Positions 50,891 to 62,742 of a stretch of 64,000 nucleotides of DNA are shown in pieces. Source of the DNA: Vibrio splendidus (GTDB lineage: Bacteria; Pseudomonadota; Gammaproteobacteria; Enterobacterales; Vibrionaceae); the NCBI RefSeq assembly GCF_003345295.1, contig NZ_CP031055.1, forward strand, positions 1,984,001-2,048,000. The letters run 5' to 3'. The stretch's first letter is position 1, and each line of letters opens with the position of its first letter. The translations under genes were made by a program, and so were the position numbers. Below the pieces are notes generated by a model. That model had not been told where the DNA came from and ran no database searches. It saw only the letters and a program-made list of their open reading frames with translations.

Positions 50891-51476
50891 ATCGCTTTGC
50901 TAAGAGTTATTTTTCGGAAGTCGTGAGTGTTACGTCATTCAAATTTACCACATTCACGCATTACGGTGTACTAAGAAACTGCACCGAGAAACAGTACCAA
51001 AAAATATTCCTCTATACTGAGCCTAATCCACCATTTCCATCGCTGCAAATAAAAGATCTCTATTAACAGGATTAACATATGTGATTGATTAAAAAGACAC
51101 CATAACTATTGATGCTAACGATAATATTACCGCTAAGTTACTATTTAGTTAATAGTTTGCAGTTAATCTCGAATGTGATTTGTTATTAAAATTGATCACT
51201 TTTATACCAATTTACTATTGACTGCGCTCAATCATTAGCTACATTGGAGCTAAAAGGTTTTTCTGATACAACTTTATAACAAGATTCAAAATCGAGTAAT
51301 ACGCGTTAAGAATGAACAATAAGGAATAATTACGCAGGGTAGCGTTAATTTCCGTAAGCAATGTATGAGATTCAAGCTATCAGCTGAAATTCTTTAGTTG
51401 GTAGGAATGATATCAATCGCACTTACAACAATTGATATAACAACGTTAGTAATAAAATGCATGAGGGATGTATAGC
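50891..51476. other. Divergent intergenic region, clpS / cspD
   Basis: About 585 bp, strongly AT-rich. It probably holds both promoters and a long cspD leader. I could not assign operators and saw no open reading frame with support. Confidence 0.5.
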
Positions 51477-51698
51477 ATGGCTACAGGTACAGTAAAATGG
51501 TTTAACAATGCCAAAGGGTTTGGCTTTATTTGTCCAGAAGGTGAAGACGGCGATATTTTCGCGCATTACTCCACAATACAGATGGAAGGTTATCGAACCT
51601 TAAAGGCAGGTCAGCAGGTCGACTATGAAGTAGAAAGTGGACCTAAAGGCTCGCACGCTAGCTCTGTTGTTCCTGTAGAAGGCAGCGCCGCTAAATAG
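51477..51698 (+). CDS. cspD: CspD, cold-shock-like DNA-binding protein
   Basis: 73-residue cold-shock-domain protein; E. coli CspD inhibits replication in stationary phase. The ATG at 51477 (MATGTVKWFNNAKGFGFICP) has a GAGGG Shine-Dalgarno sequence; an in-frame ATG nine bases earlier is inferior. RNP1 is KGFGFICP and RNP2 is IFAHYS. The position beside clpS, as in E. coli, supports CspD over other Csp paralogues. Confidence 0.93.
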   Translation: MATGTVKWFNNAKGFGFICPEGEDGDIFAHYSTIQMEGYRTLKAGQQVDYEVESGPKGSHASSVVPVEGSAAK

Positions 51699-51764
51699 GC
51701 GATGGCCAAATCATGTTGACCTCCATCAGTCCTAATTAACGGCTGACAGGTAAGCAGAATATTG

Positions 51765-51812
51765 AAACCGCTCATTTGATACCCCTAATACAGGATTAAA
51801 TGAGCGGTTTTT
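51765..51812 (+). terminator. Terminator of cspD
   Basis: AAACCGCTCATTT / AAATGAGCGGTTT 13-bp stem with a 20-base loop, followed by TTCG. Confidence 0.85.
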
Positions 51813-51916
51813 CGATCTAGAAGCTATAACGTTGCTCACAATACGATTCGCTCGAGGATGTTGCCCCCAAAGTAGTTCAAGGTCTAGGTGTAGGTGTAGC
51901 AAAGTATTATGAATAC

Positions 51917-51952
51917 AAAAAGACGCTTTAACGTTATCGTTAAAGCGTCTTT
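51917..51952 (-). terminator. Terminator of icd
   Basis: AAAGACGCTTTAACG / CGTTAAAGCGTCTTT 15-bp stem with a 4-base loop, followed by a short T stretch on the minus strand. Confidence 0.9.
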
Positions 51953-52040
51953 CGTTTTGTCCTGGTCTACGATTTAACTGTCAGACCAAACAACTCGTTA
52001 GTAAATCATGACCATAATTTGCTAACGGTGAGTCTAATCA

Positions 52041-54586
<2,546 letters not shown>

Positions 54587-55315
54587 ATGTCTACTCGCTC
54601 ACACAGCGTATCTCGTTCAGACAAACCAGCTCGTGCTGGTGCAACATTAAAACAAAGCGGTAATAGACAAAACCGAAGCAGTGATAAAAATAACACGGGT
54701 AGTTCGCATAAAAAATCGCACTCGAGTAAGCACCGATATAAAAGCAAACCTACCAACGTGAAACCTAAGGTGGCAATCGAAGATCGCAAAGTCATTTTGT
54801 TCAACAAGCCTTTCGATACTCTCAGCCAGTTCACTGATGGCGAAGGCAGGAAAACACTCGCCGACTTTATTCCGGTTAAAGATGTTTACGCGGCGGGTCG
54901 ACTTGACCGCGACAGTGAAGGATTAATGGTCTTGACCAATGATGGCATCTTCCAAGCTAAGTTAACTCAACCAAACTCAAAATCACCAAAGACTTACTGG
55001 GTGCAGGTTGAAGGCGCACCTTCTGAGGAAGATTTAGATAAATTGAGAAAAGGCGTGGAGCTAAAAGACGGCATGACACTGCCTGCTCAAATTGAGGTGA
55101 TGTCTGAACCTGCTTTGTGGGAAAGAACCCCTCCAGTGCGTTTCAGAGCCGCAATACCGACAACATGGTTAGCGATTACTATCATTGAAGGGCGTAACCG
55201 TCAGGTGAGACGAATGACAGCAAATATCGGCTTCCCTACCCTGCGACTTATTCGCTATTCAATGGGCAACATGAATGTCGGTGAGCTTCAACCGGGTGAG
55301 TGGAAAGAAATTTAA
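54587..55315 (+). CDS. rluE: 23S rRNA pseudouridine synthase RluE
   Basis: RsuA/RluB/E/F-family pseudouridine synthase; E. coli RluE modifies U2457 of 23S rRNA. 242 residues. The N-terminal ~65 residues are a basic, Ser/Asn/Lys-rich low-complexity tail without an S4 domain. The catalytic Asp lies in [17 protein letters not shown], followed by [11 protein letters not shown] and [20 protein letters not shown]. The start has an AAGGTAG Shine-Dalgarno sequence. Confidence 0.94.
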   Translation: MSTRSHSVSRSDKPARAGATLKQSGNRQNRSSDKNNTGSSHKKSHSSKHRYKSKPTNVKPKVAIEDRKVILFNKPFDTLSQFTDGEGRKTLADFIPVKDVYAAGRLDRDSEGLMVLTNDGIFQAKLTQPNSKSPKTYWVQVEGAPSEEDLDKLRKGVELKDGMTLPAQIEVMSEPALWERTPPVRFRAAIPTTWLAITIIEGRNRQVRRMTANIGFPTLRLIRYSMGNMNVGELQPGEWKEI

Positions 55316-55330
55316 GTAATAGAAATACAG

Positions 55331-55362
55331 AAAAGCGAGAAACTTATTAGTCTCGCTTTTTT
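55331..55362. terminator. Bidirectional terminator
   Basis: AAAGCGAGA / TCTCGCTTT stem followed by TTTG, between convergent rluE and the YccT-family gene. Confidence 0.9.
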
Positions 55363-55377
55363 GTAGATGAAGATTGA

Positions 55378-56040
55378 TTACTCTTGGTCAATCATCCATT
55401 TACGGAATTCTTTACGCTCTTTTTTAGAAGCTTTTAGATACCAAGCTTTCAATTGCTCTATATTTTGAGCTTCTGTTGACGCGGTTTTCGTTTGAGTTTT
55501 AGCTTCATTTTCTACAATCATTCCTGTCGCTACAGGAACTAAAACCACGGTTTCGACCGGTTTATCAAGCAACACACCATCCTTGAAGTAGATCGCATTG
55601 CTTTCATTATACTCAACCAACCGGGAGTCTAACCCGCCAAAAGGTGCAAAACCGGGTTTACGCTCAATGACATCCTGTTGATATTTGATTGCCACTTCAT
55701 CTTGCACAACATTCCATGAAGGATTTCCACTTTCGAAGACCTTCTCTGCTTCAATATAACTACGCGCTTTTGGGGACTTAATTTTTACTTCATCACCGGT
55801 AACATTAAAGCTCAATATATAAGGCGCTGAAGAATAGACTCCACTATTACCAAATTTTTTATCAAACCGAACTAAAACTTGGTTAAAGCCTTCATTAATG
55901 TGATTCTCACTAATTTTGTTTTCAGCTTGTTGTCCATTAATGAATAAAATTGACACCCCTTTTTGGGGAGTTAAAGTCGCAGCACTTACACTGCCTACAA
56001 GTGTAGTAAATAAGCCCAAAACTAACCATAATTTCATCAC
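55378..56040 (-). CDS. YccT/DUF2057-family (UPF0319) exported protein
   Basis: 220 residues. The signal peptide MMKLWLVLGLFTTLVGSVSA cleaves near VSA/AT. The UPF0319 core contains LFINGQQAENK, NQVLVRFDKKFG, and a helical C-terminus with the family ending LKAWYLKASKKERKEFRKWM. The E. coli member YccT (CsgI) dampens curli assembly, but that role cannot be assumed here. Start may be the second Met (56037). It is convergent with rluE and downstream of the porin. Confidence 0.85.
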   Translation of the reverse strand: MMKLWLVLGLFTTLVGSVSAATLTPQKGVSILFINGQQAENKISENHINEGFNQVLVRFDKKFGNSGVYSSAPYILSFNVTGDEVKIKSPKARSYIEAEKVFESGNPSWNVVQDEVAIKYQQDVIERKPGFAPFGGLDSRLVEYNESNAIYFKDGVLLDKPVETVVLVPVATGMIVENEAKTQTKTASTEAQNIEQLKAWYLKASKKERKEFRKWMIDQE

Positions 56041-56084
56041 CGCATCTCCCTTTAAAATCCAAAAAACTATTATTTATTCTAACA

Positions 56085-56112
56085 AAAAAGCCACCCTAGG
56101 GTGGCTTTTTCT
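56085..56112. terminator. Bidirectional terminator after the porin gene
   Basis: Palindrome AAAAAGCCACCCTAGG continuing to its mirror GTGGCTTTTTC. It ends porin transcription before the YccT-family gene. Confidence 0.92.
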
Positions 56113-56133
56113 AAGAATCGACTATGAGGTCAA

Positions 56134-57099
56134 TTAGAATGATGCTTCAACACCAATAGCTAGGCCAGAGTCTGTTTTGTAATCAGTGTTGTCTGAATCG
56201 ATACCACCCACTTCTGCGTATACTTTAGTGTTTGGAGCGATTGCGTAAGTTGAGTTAACAAACCAACGGTCTTCGTCTTTAACGTCTACGTCGTGGTCAC
56301 CCATTGAGTAACCAGCGTTAAAGCCCCAAAGGCCCATAGTGTAACCAGCAGCAAATGCGATTACTGAGTTGTCATCATTATCAGCGTCAGAAGCTACACC
56401 GTAATATGCTGTAGATAGGTATACATTTTCAATGCCAGAGTATACTAGCTCAGCACCGTAACCTTGGTGGTCATCGTTTGCGCCCTCAGCGTTTAGGTTA
56501 GCCACAAATGCTGAGATATCGAAATCAGTCAGACGGTAGCCGATACGAGCATCAATATATTCTACGTTAGAACCTTCAGCTTCTTTGTTCTCAGAACCAT
56601 CAACTTTATCTTGAACGTAACCTAGCGTAGCGTAGAGGTCACCATTATCGAAATCGTAACGAACAGCTTCGTCAGCACATTCTTTAGTTTCATTGTCTAG
56701 AAGAGTAGAGATACCAAACGCTTCATCGCCGCCAATACCTAGATCATCAACAGCTGTACATAGACGACCAAATTTGATTGAACCAAAAGTATCGTGGTAT
56801 GCCGCTACGTATGTATCGCCGTTTTTAGTGTTTTCAGCGTTTGCGTTATCAGAACCGTTAAATTCCCAGTAAGCGCCAACTTTCCAATCAGCGTTCACCA
56901 TGTATTTTACATCGAAGCCGAAGTCAGCATCTTCGATTTTCTGCTCCATCGAAGAGCCTTTCTTAAATTCGTTGCTGTACACAACTTCGATATCGCCTTT
57001 AAGATCAACAGATACGCCATCTTGGTTGTAAATTTCGATAGCTGCGTTTGCTGAACCTGCTGCAGTCATTACTGCTAGCGCTAATAGAGTCTTTTTCAT
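56134..57099 (-). CDS. Gram-negative porin at the ompT locus
   Basis: 321-residue outer-membrane general porin. Signal peptide MKKTLLALAVMTAAGSANA with Ala-X-Ala cleavage. The mature protein has amphipathic strands such as VSVDLKGDIEVVYSN and FGSIKFGRL, with the C-terminal Phe (GLAIGVEASF) required by the Bam complex. Its position between a YccT-family gene and dinG corresponds to V. cholerae ompT, which is under CRP/ToxR control. Two cysteines (about 114 and 141) bracket the likely constriction-loop region. Confidence 0.88.
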   Translation of the reverse strand: MKKTLLALAVMTAAGSANAAIEIYNQDGVSVDLKGDIEVVYSNEFKKGSSMEQKIEDADFGFDVKYMVNADWKVGAYWEFNGSDNANAENTKNGDTYVAAYHDTFGSIKFGRLCTAVDDLGIGGDEAFGISTLLDNETKECADEAVRYDFDNGDLYATLGYVQDKVDGSENKEAEGSNVEYIDARIGYRLTDFDISAFVANLNAEGANDDHQGYGAELVYSGIENVYLSTAYYGVASDADNDDNSVIAFAAGYTMGLWGFNAGYSMGDHDVDVKDEDRWFVNSTYAIAPNTKVYAEVGGIDSDNTDYKTDSGLAIGVEASF

Positions 57100-57611
57100 A
57101 ATAAATCCACTGCCTTTTCTAAGAATGGGAGATCCTTGCCCGGTTCCCTTTTATTTTTATGACTGGTCATTACCACTCTTTGTTGGTTAATCACCGTCAC
57201 TAAATTTCGAGGTCTAGATTGCAAAAGATTATCCTGCGTGTCAAATAAACTAAAAACACATCTAAAAAAAACACAAATCAATAACAATCAAACACTTACA
57301 TTTTTTTTCATTGTTTTACGAGTAACTTATCCTTAGTTTTATCAGGAAATATAATAATATAAAAAAAGAACATAACAGAGTTTAAAACTAGTATTCAATG
57401 AAAATGGATAACAAATTAGAATTTAACACCTACAAGCCAGTCTTTTTTAAAATTTATATTTCACAACATAAATAAAATCGTTAAGTTCCTGATGGTTCAG
57501 TTTTTTTTTGTGAACAAGATCTACCTTTGATTCAAAAGCAAGCTATTTCGCCGCAAATGTACCGACTAGTGATATGTGCTACTATCCTCGCTCCGTTATG
57601 TAGGTCACAGT
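57100..57611. other. Divergent intergenic region, porin / dinG
   Basis: About 510 bp, very AT-rich with several A and T runs around 57240-57500. Its length is typical of heavily regulated Vibrio porin promoters. I could not identify CRP, OmpR or ToxR sites confidently. Confidence 0.45.
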
Positions 57612-59687
57612 ATGCTAACTACTAAAATTCAAAAATCCATTCGCACCAGTTATCAAAACCTCCAAGATCAGTTGGACAACTTTGTACCTCGACGTGCTCA
57701 AAATTACCTAGTTGCAGAAATAGCTAAAACACTTTGTGGTCAATACCACAAAAGTAATCGCATGATTGTTGCTGAGGCGGGAACAGGAATCGGGAAATCA
57801 CTCGCCTATCTCATGGCAACGATTCCTGTCGCTGTGCTAAATAATCGAAAAATCATCATTTCGACAGCTACGGTTGCCCTACAAGAACAACTCGTTAATA
57901 AAGATCTCCCTCTATATAGAAGACTTACCGACAGAGAGTTTTCTTTTATATTAGCGAAAGGAAGGCAGCGTTATTGTTGCTCCGAGAAGTTAGCTGCTGC
58001 TTGTGGGATTGATGGTGGTCAAATGGCCATGTTCGAATCTAAGCCAAAAAAGAAAGACATCGAACAACTTCAGACCATGTATCGTAGCTTGGCTCAAGGT
58101 AAATGGGACGGTGATCGCGACTCCTGGCCAAAACCTGTCGACAATATGATCTGGCAAATGATCGTCAGTGATAAGCATAGCTGTAACAACAGTATGCCTA
58201 CACATAGAGACTGCCCTTTCCAAAAAGCTCGATCAGAGCTGGATAAAGCAGACGTGATTATCGCCAATCACAGTCTAGTGATGGCTGATGCCGACCTTGG
58301 TGGTGGCGTGATACTGCCCGAGCCAGAAAATAGCATCTATATATTCGATGAAGCTCACCACTTACCGCATGTAGCTAGAGATCACTCTTCTGCAGCTGCG
58401 AGCTTAAAAGGCGCAGCATCGTGGTTGGAGCGTTTGAATCAATCCATCACTAAGCTTTCAGGCCTCGCCGACGAAAAGCGTGTTCATCGATTTAGAAATG
58501 AACTACAAGACTCAGTGCAACAGCTAATCCCTACCCTGACTCAAATGAGCAAACAATTTGATGCTAGCCACTTTGAAGACGGCTTGTATCGCTTCGAGCA
58601 TGGCGACTTACCTGATTGGCTAGAGAATGAATCTAAAGATCTCAAGCAACTCACACAAAAGGCGAGCCAAGCCGTTGCGAAGATTGCAGACCTGATTGCA
58701 GAACGAGTTAAAGACGGAGAGCTTTCAGCAAAACTGGCAGAGCCTGCGCTTGCAGAAATTGGCTTCTATATACAAAGGACAGAAAACCTTGCTCAGGTTT
58801 GGCGCTTAATGGCTGAGCCTAAACGCGAAAAAGGAGCGCCTTTAGCGCGTTGGCTTGAACTGAATAAAGAAAGTGAAGGCGATTTCGTTGTGAATGTTTC
58901 GCCACTAGAGGTGGGTTGGCAACTGGACCAACAGATCTGGAGTCGTTGTGTTGGTGCAGTACTCGTCTCTGCGACAATGAGAGCACTCAACTCCTTCAAC
59001 TTTTTCTGCCATCAAGCTGGTATCAGTCAAAAAGCCGAAGACGGTGTACAATTTCTTGCTTTGGCATCGCCGTTTGATTATCAGAACCAAGCTGAGCTGG
59101 TTGTTCCTGCAATGAAGTACGAACCACAAGCCCCTCAGTTTACTGAATATCTTATTGAAATATTGCCTAAGGTAATAGAAGACAACAAAGCCAATCTCGT
59201 TTTATTCTCTTCTTACTGGCAAATGAATAAAGTTGCAGAAGCTTTGGCAACAGATTTCGTTAAAAAGTCGTGGGCATTGCAGGTTCAAGGTGATACTTCA
59301 CGAACCGAAATCCTAAAAAAACATAAAAAGCTGATAGACCAAGGTAAAACCAGCGTCCTTTTTGGAACGGGTAGCTTTTCTGAAGGTCTTGATCTACCTG
59401 GCGAGCTACTTGAAAACCTCGTTATTACCAAGATTCCTTTTGGTGTTCCTACCTCTCCTGTAGAGCGAGCACATTCAGAATATATTGAATCACGCGGCGG
59501 TAATCCTTTTATGCAGATTACTGTTCCAGAAGCGAGTAAAAAGCTTATTCAATCTGTGGGTAGATTGCTGCGTAAAGAACGAGATTCTGGTAGAGTCACG
59601 ATCCTTGATAGACGCATAGTCACGAAGCGATACGGGAAATCCCTACTCGATTCGCTACCGCCTTTTAAAAGAACAATAAAATACTAA
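57612..59687 (+). CDS. dinG: DinG, ATP-dependent 5'-3' DNA helicase
   Basis: XPD-like superfamily 2 helicase with a [4Fe-4S] cluster, acting on R-loops and replication-transcription conflicts. 691 residues from the ATG at 57612 (MLTTKIQKSIRTSYQNLQDQ), close to E. coli (716). Walker A is AEAGTGIGKSLAYL. Cluster cysteines are in GRQRYCCSEKL, the later SCNNSMPTHRDCPF, and the region between. Motif II is FDEAHHLPHVAR, and motif VI is QSVGRLLRKERDSGRVTILD. Confidence 0.96.
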   Translation: MLTTKIQKSIRTSYQNLQDQLDNFVPRRAQNYLVAEIAKTLCGQYHKSNRMIVAEAGTGIGKSLAYLMATIPVAVLNNRKIIISTATVALQEQLVNKDLPLYRRLTDREFSFILAKGRQRYCCSEKLAAACGIDGGQMAMFESKPKKKDIEQLQTMYRSLAQGKWDGDRDSWPKPVDNMIWQMIVSDKHSCNNSMPTHRDCPFQKARSELDKADVIIANHSLVMADADLGGGVILPEPENSIYIFDEAHHLPHVARDHSSAAASLKGAASWLERLNQSITKLSGLADEKRVHRFRNELQDSVQQLIPTLTQMSKQFDASHFEDGLYRFEHGDLPDWLENESKDLKQLTQKASQAVAKIADLIAERVKDGELSAKLAEPALAEIGFYIQRTENLAQVWRLMAEPKREKGAPLARWLELNKESEGDFVVNVSPLEVGWQLDQQIWSRCVGAVLVSATMRALNSFNFFCHQAGISQKAEDGVQFLALASPFDYQNQAELVVPAMKYEPQAPQFTEYLIEILPKVIEDNKANLVLFSSYWQMNKVAEALATDFVKKSWALQVQGDTSRTEILKKHKKLIDQGKTSVLFGTGSFSEGLDLPGELLENLVITKIPFGVPTSPVERAHSEYIESRGGNPFMQITVPEASKKLIQSVGRLLRKERDSGRVTILDRRIVTKRYGKSLLDSLPPFKRTIKY

Positions 59688-59815
59688 TTTTACTGCCCTT
59701 AAGGTAGTTATGGGCCTGTCATCGCTAGGTCCTTGCATTCACAACCCAACATGGCTAATCCATTGATTATTCATGTGGCTGCCCTAACAGCCGATAACGA
59801 GAACACTAGCTATTT

Positions 59816-60595
59816 ATGGAAATGATTGAACCAACCATGTTGGTCATACTTGCCTTGGTTGCATTTGCAGCAGGCTTTATCGATGCAGTCGCAGGTGGCG
59901 GAGGGATGTTAACGGTCCCAGCTTTGCTATCGCTTGGTTTACCGCCACATATTGCACTCGGAACTAATAAGCTGGCCGCAACGTTTGCCTCATCAACTGC
60001 CGCTTTTACTTACTATCGTAAGAAACTGTTCAAACCTGAATGTTGGACCAATGCATTCATATCGACATTAATAGGTGCAACAATCGGCACCCTGACTGTT
60101 GATGCCATCAGTACAGAATGGTTAGAGAAGGTATTGCCATTAGTTATTCTTGCCGCTGCTGTCTATACCATTTTTCATAAGACTCCGGATGTGAGCCATA
60201 ATGTGTCTCCTAAACCGTGCCCGGTACTTAAAAGAAAACAAAAGTACCAAGGATTCATTCTTGGTTTTTATGATGGTGTTGCAGGCCCAGGTACTGGCGC
60301 GTTTTGGACGGTGAGTTCTATGGCGCTTTATCGCTTAAATATCTTACTGGCTTCTGGTTTGTCTAAAGCGATGAACTTCACTAGCAACTTCACCTCTTTG
60401 GTGACCTTTGCGATTCTCGGTCATATTGATTGGGTTCTAGGTTTAACCATGGGGCTTTGTTTGATGGCTGGTGCATTTGTTGGAGCACATTCTGCTATTC
60501 GCTTTGGTGCTACATTTATACGACCAGTCTTTGTGACTGTTGTGAGTGTCCTTGCGATTAAACTGGCTTACGAAGCGTGGTTTGTAAACTTATAG
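59816..60595 (+). CDS. TSUP-family (TauE/SafE) membrane transporter
   Basis: 259-residue inner-membrane protein with about eight hydrophobic segments. The two-repeat TauE/SafE signature is visible: AGFIDAVAGGGGMLTVPALL ... LGTNKLAATFASSTAAFTYY in the first half and GFYDGVAGPGTGAFWTVSSM ... SGLSKAMNFTSNFTSLVTFA in the second. The family exports or imports organosulfur compounds or sulfite; the substrate is unknown. It precedes priC by 22 bp. Confidence 0.88.
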   Translation: MEMIEPTMLVILALVAFAAGFIDAVAGGGGMLTVPALLSLGLPPHIALGTNKLAATFASSTAAFTYYRKKLFKPECWTNAFISTLIGATIGTLTVDAISTEWLEKVLPLVILAAAVYTIFHKTPDVSHNVSPKPCPVLKRKQKYQGFILGFYDGVAGPGTGAFWTVSSMALYRLNILLASGLSKAMNFTSNFTSLVTFAILGHIDWVLGLTMGLCLMAGAFVGAHSAIRFGATFIRPVFVTVVSVLAIKLAYEAWFVNL

Positions 60596-60617
60596 CCACC
60601 AGCCAATGGGAAGCGAA

Positions 60618-61166
60618 ATGAACCATTTTTCAAATCTTAAAAGTGTACTGGATACCTTAATTGGGCACAGTTCTCAGGTCGACAAAGCCCGTGGTGCTTA
60701 TCATCAAGCCTTGTTTGACCGAACCTTATTTAAGTGCAGCTCTTCTATTTTAATGCCCTACGCACTTGAAACTCAAGCAACGTACAACACCATTATTCGT
60801 GAACAAAATACAAATCAACTGACCGCATCTCGGGCCAACTACCTGACGGAAAAGCTGACTAACCAGATAGCAGCAATCCAAAGGGAGCTCGCTAACCATG
60901 ATTTACGCTTAGACCGAAAAAGTAAGTCAGGTAAAAATCTCAACGACCTATACAACGAACTCGCTCAGCACCAAGATTGGCAAAAGCGACTGGTCGATTT
61001 AGTACGAGTACGAAAGTTAGCGTTTGATTCTGCGCCTCGCCACAGTAAGAAAAAAGCGGACGAGGCTTGGCAATTAGCAAAAGAACGATTAGAACGCTGT
61101 GAAGACTCAATGAAAAATATTGAGAGACTGATTAACTTAGAGAACCCTAAGCGAAATGAACACTGA
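60618..61166 (+). CDS. priC: PriC, primosomal replication protein N''
   Basis: Replication-restart factor that loads DnaB at stalled forks. 182 residues from the ATG at 60618 (MNHFSNLKSVLDTLIGHSSQ), preceded by GGAAGCGAA; an ATG 12 bases earlier is also in frame. It is helical and basic with the ALFDRTLFKCSSS and conserved RKLAFDSAPR-like blocks. Its stop overlaps the next gene, rsmS, by 11 bases, matching the E. coli priC-ybaM pair. Confidence 0.92.
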   Translation: MNHFSNLKSVLDTLIGHSSQVDKARGAYHQALFDRTLFKCSSSILMPYALETQATYNTIIREQNTNQLTASRANYLTEKLTNQIAAIQRELANHDLRLDRKSKSGKNLNDLYNELAQHQDWQKRLVDLVRVRKLAFDSAPRHSKKKADEAWQLAKERLERCEDSMKNIERLINLENPKRNEH

Positions 61167-61326
61167 TAACACATCATCACCACTGGATAATGCGCCAGAA
61201 GAAGTTAAGTTAGCTGTCGACCTGATCTATCTGCTCGAAAGCAACGAAATCGACCCAAAAGTGGCGTTAGAAGCAATTAAGATTGTCCAACAAGATTTAC
61301 AAGCCAAACTAGCATCTAGCATCTAG
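61156..61326 (+). CDS. rsmS: RsmS/YbaM, DUF2496 family protein
   Basis: 56-residue cytoplasmic protein: MNTDNTSSPLDNAPEEVKLA, then VDLIYLLESNEIDPKVALEA and KIVQQDLQAKLASSI. The (L/P)(E/D)NAP(E/D)(E/D)VKLAVDLI block identifies the DUF2496 family. The start overlaps the end of priC by 11 bases. The last four or five residues and the TAG stop are encoded inside a 7-bp tandem repeat that continues about 95 bp past the stop, so the C-terminal end may vary with the repeat. Confidence 0.85.
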   Translation: MNTDNTSSPLDNAPEEVKLAVDLIYLLESNEIDPKVALEAIKIVQQDLQAKLASSI

Positions 61327-61420
61327 CATCTAGCATCTAGCATCTAGCATCTAGCATCTAGCATCTAGCATCTAGCATCTAGCATCTAGCATCTAGCATC
61401 TAGCATCTAGCATCTAGCAT
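61309..61420 (+). repeat. Sixteen perfect copies of the heptamer CTAGCAT
   Basis: 112 bp = 16 x 7 with no mismatches. It starts within rsmS and ends 10 bp before the roxA Shine-Dalgarno sequence (AGGA at 61431). Because 7 is not a multiple of 3, each frame meets a TAG every 21 bases. Confidence 0.97.
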
Positions 61421-61439
61421 AAAAACATACAGGATTCAC

Positions 61440-62573
61440 ATGTACCAACTTAGCTTTTCTATGCCCGAATTTCTTGAAAACTACTGGCATAAAAAACCAA
61501 CCATCTTAAAAGGTGGCTTCCAAAACTTCGTCGACCCAATTTCGCCGGAAGAACTTGCTGGTTTATCGATGGAAGAAGAAGTGGATTCTCGCTTTGTCTC
61601 TAACCTCGACAACCAATGGACTGCAGAACATGGTCCATTCTCAGAAGAGAAATTTGGCGAGCTAACTGAAACACATTGGCAATTGATCGTTCAAGCAGCG
61701 AATCACTGGCACCAAGGTGCAAATCAGCTGACAGAAGCGTTCCAAGCTTTACCAAACTGGTTATTCGACGACCTAATGATCTGCTACTCAGCACCAGAAG
61801 GTGGCGTTGGCCCCCATATTGATCAATACGACGTATTCATCATTCAAGGTCAAGGTAAACGCCAGTGGAAAGTCGGCGCAAAAGATGTGGGCCAATACAA
61901 AGAGACAGTCCAAGCTTCTGCACTTCGTCAAATCGAAGGTTTTGAACCGATCATTGATGAAACCTTAGAGCCGGGCGATATCCTTTATATCCCACCGGGT
62001 TTCCCGCATGAAGGCAACACGTTAGAGCCATCAATGAGCTATTCTATAGGCTACCGCTCTCCTAAAGAGCAAGAGCTAATCAGCAACTTCGCCGATTTTG
62101 TGCTTGCTCATGATATGGGTGACGTGCACCTGCACGATCCAGAATTCAAAACGCAAGAAGGCTACGGCAAAATTCGTTCATCGGATTTAAGCAATCTAAC
62201 TGATATGTTGAAATCTGCATTAGAGCAACCTGAAACCATCAGCGAATTCATGGGATGTTTGCTAAGCCAATCACGCCACCAGCTTGATATCGTCGCTCCT
62301 GAGCCATTATGGACAGAAGAAGAGATCGCTCAGCACTTAGAGTCAGAAGGCGAGATCTGTCGAGTATCGGGCTTAAAAGCGCTCTACCATGAGAATGAAA
62401 GCAACACGGCTTACATCAATGGTGAAGTGGTCAAGGTTGAAGAAGCGGATTCATCGCTACTAAACGTACTGTGTGATGACTCGGTGATTAACTCAGCAAC
62501 CACTTTGACTCCTTCAGGTGTCACTGTCGTGACTGAATTGGTAAATAAAGGTTACTGGTTTATCGAAGACTAA
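61440..62573 (+). CDS. roxA: RoxA (YcfD), ribosomal protein uL16 arginine 3-hydroxylase
   Basis: Fe(II)/2-oxoglutarate oxygenase of the JmjC-like cupin family that hydroxylates an arginine of ribosomal protein L16. 377 residues. The facial triad is HID (GPHIDQYDVFI, about residue 126) and the distal His in IPPGFPHEGNTLEPSMSY. A helical dimerisation region and a winged-helix-like C-terminus follow. AGGA lies 5 bases before the ATG. Its upstream boundary is a 112-bp heptamer repeat. Confidence 0.95.
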   Translation: MYQLSFSMPEFLENYWHKKPTILKGGFQNFVDPISPEELAGLSMEEEVDSRFVSNLDNQWTAEHGPFSEEKFGELTETHWQLIVQAANHWHQGANQLTEAFQALPNWLFDDLMICYSAPEGGVGPHIDQYDVFIIQGQGKRQWKVGAKDVGQYKETVQASALRQIEGFEPIIDETLEPGDILYIPPGFPHEGNTLEPSMSYSIGYRSPKEQELISNFADFVLAHDMGDVHLHDPEFKTQEGYGKIRSSDLSNLTDMLKSALEQPETISEFMGCLLSQSRHQLDIVAPEPLWTEEEIAQHLESEGEICRVSGLKALYHENESNTAYINGEVVKVEEADSSLLNVLCDDSVINSATTLTPSGVTVVTELVNKGYWFIED

Positions 62574-62614
62574 CTTGGTTAATTGGTTTCGATGAATATC
62601 ACCGAGCCCTAGAA

Positions 62615-62660
62615 CCTAATAGCCTAATAGCCTAATAGCCTAATAGCCTAATAGCCTTAG
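62615..62660 (+). repeat. Five copies of the octamer CCTAATAG plus a partial copy
   Basis: Five perfect 8-bp units (62615-62654) followed by CCTTAG. It lies between the roxA stop and the terminator. Confidence 0.92.
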
Positions 62661-62667
62661 AAAAACA

Positions 62668-62704
62668 GAAAAGGGACAAATGAAATCTTCATTTGTCCCT
62701 TTTT
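62668..62704. terminator. Bidirectional terminator, roxA and chemoreceptor
   Basis: AAAGGGACAAATGAA / TTCATTTGTCCCTTT stem with a 3-base loop and flanking A and T runs, between convergent genes. Confidence 0.93.
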
Positions 62705-62742
62705 CGATTCAACCGTTAGCTAAACTTAAATAGCCAAACCGT

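Noticed and set aside
51000..51400. Possible CRP or FNR sites upstream of cspD
   Set aside because: Half-sites such as TGTGAT and TTGATA occur, but none has a correctly spaced partner.
57240..57500. A/T runs between porin and dinG as possible ToxR or OmpR sites
   Set aside because: The motifs are too degenerate to separate from local AT-richness.
61309..61420. Heptamer array as a CRISPR or phase-variable reading-frame switch
   Set aside because: Units are contiguous without spacers, and TAG stops in every frame prevent frame-dependent extension of RsmS.
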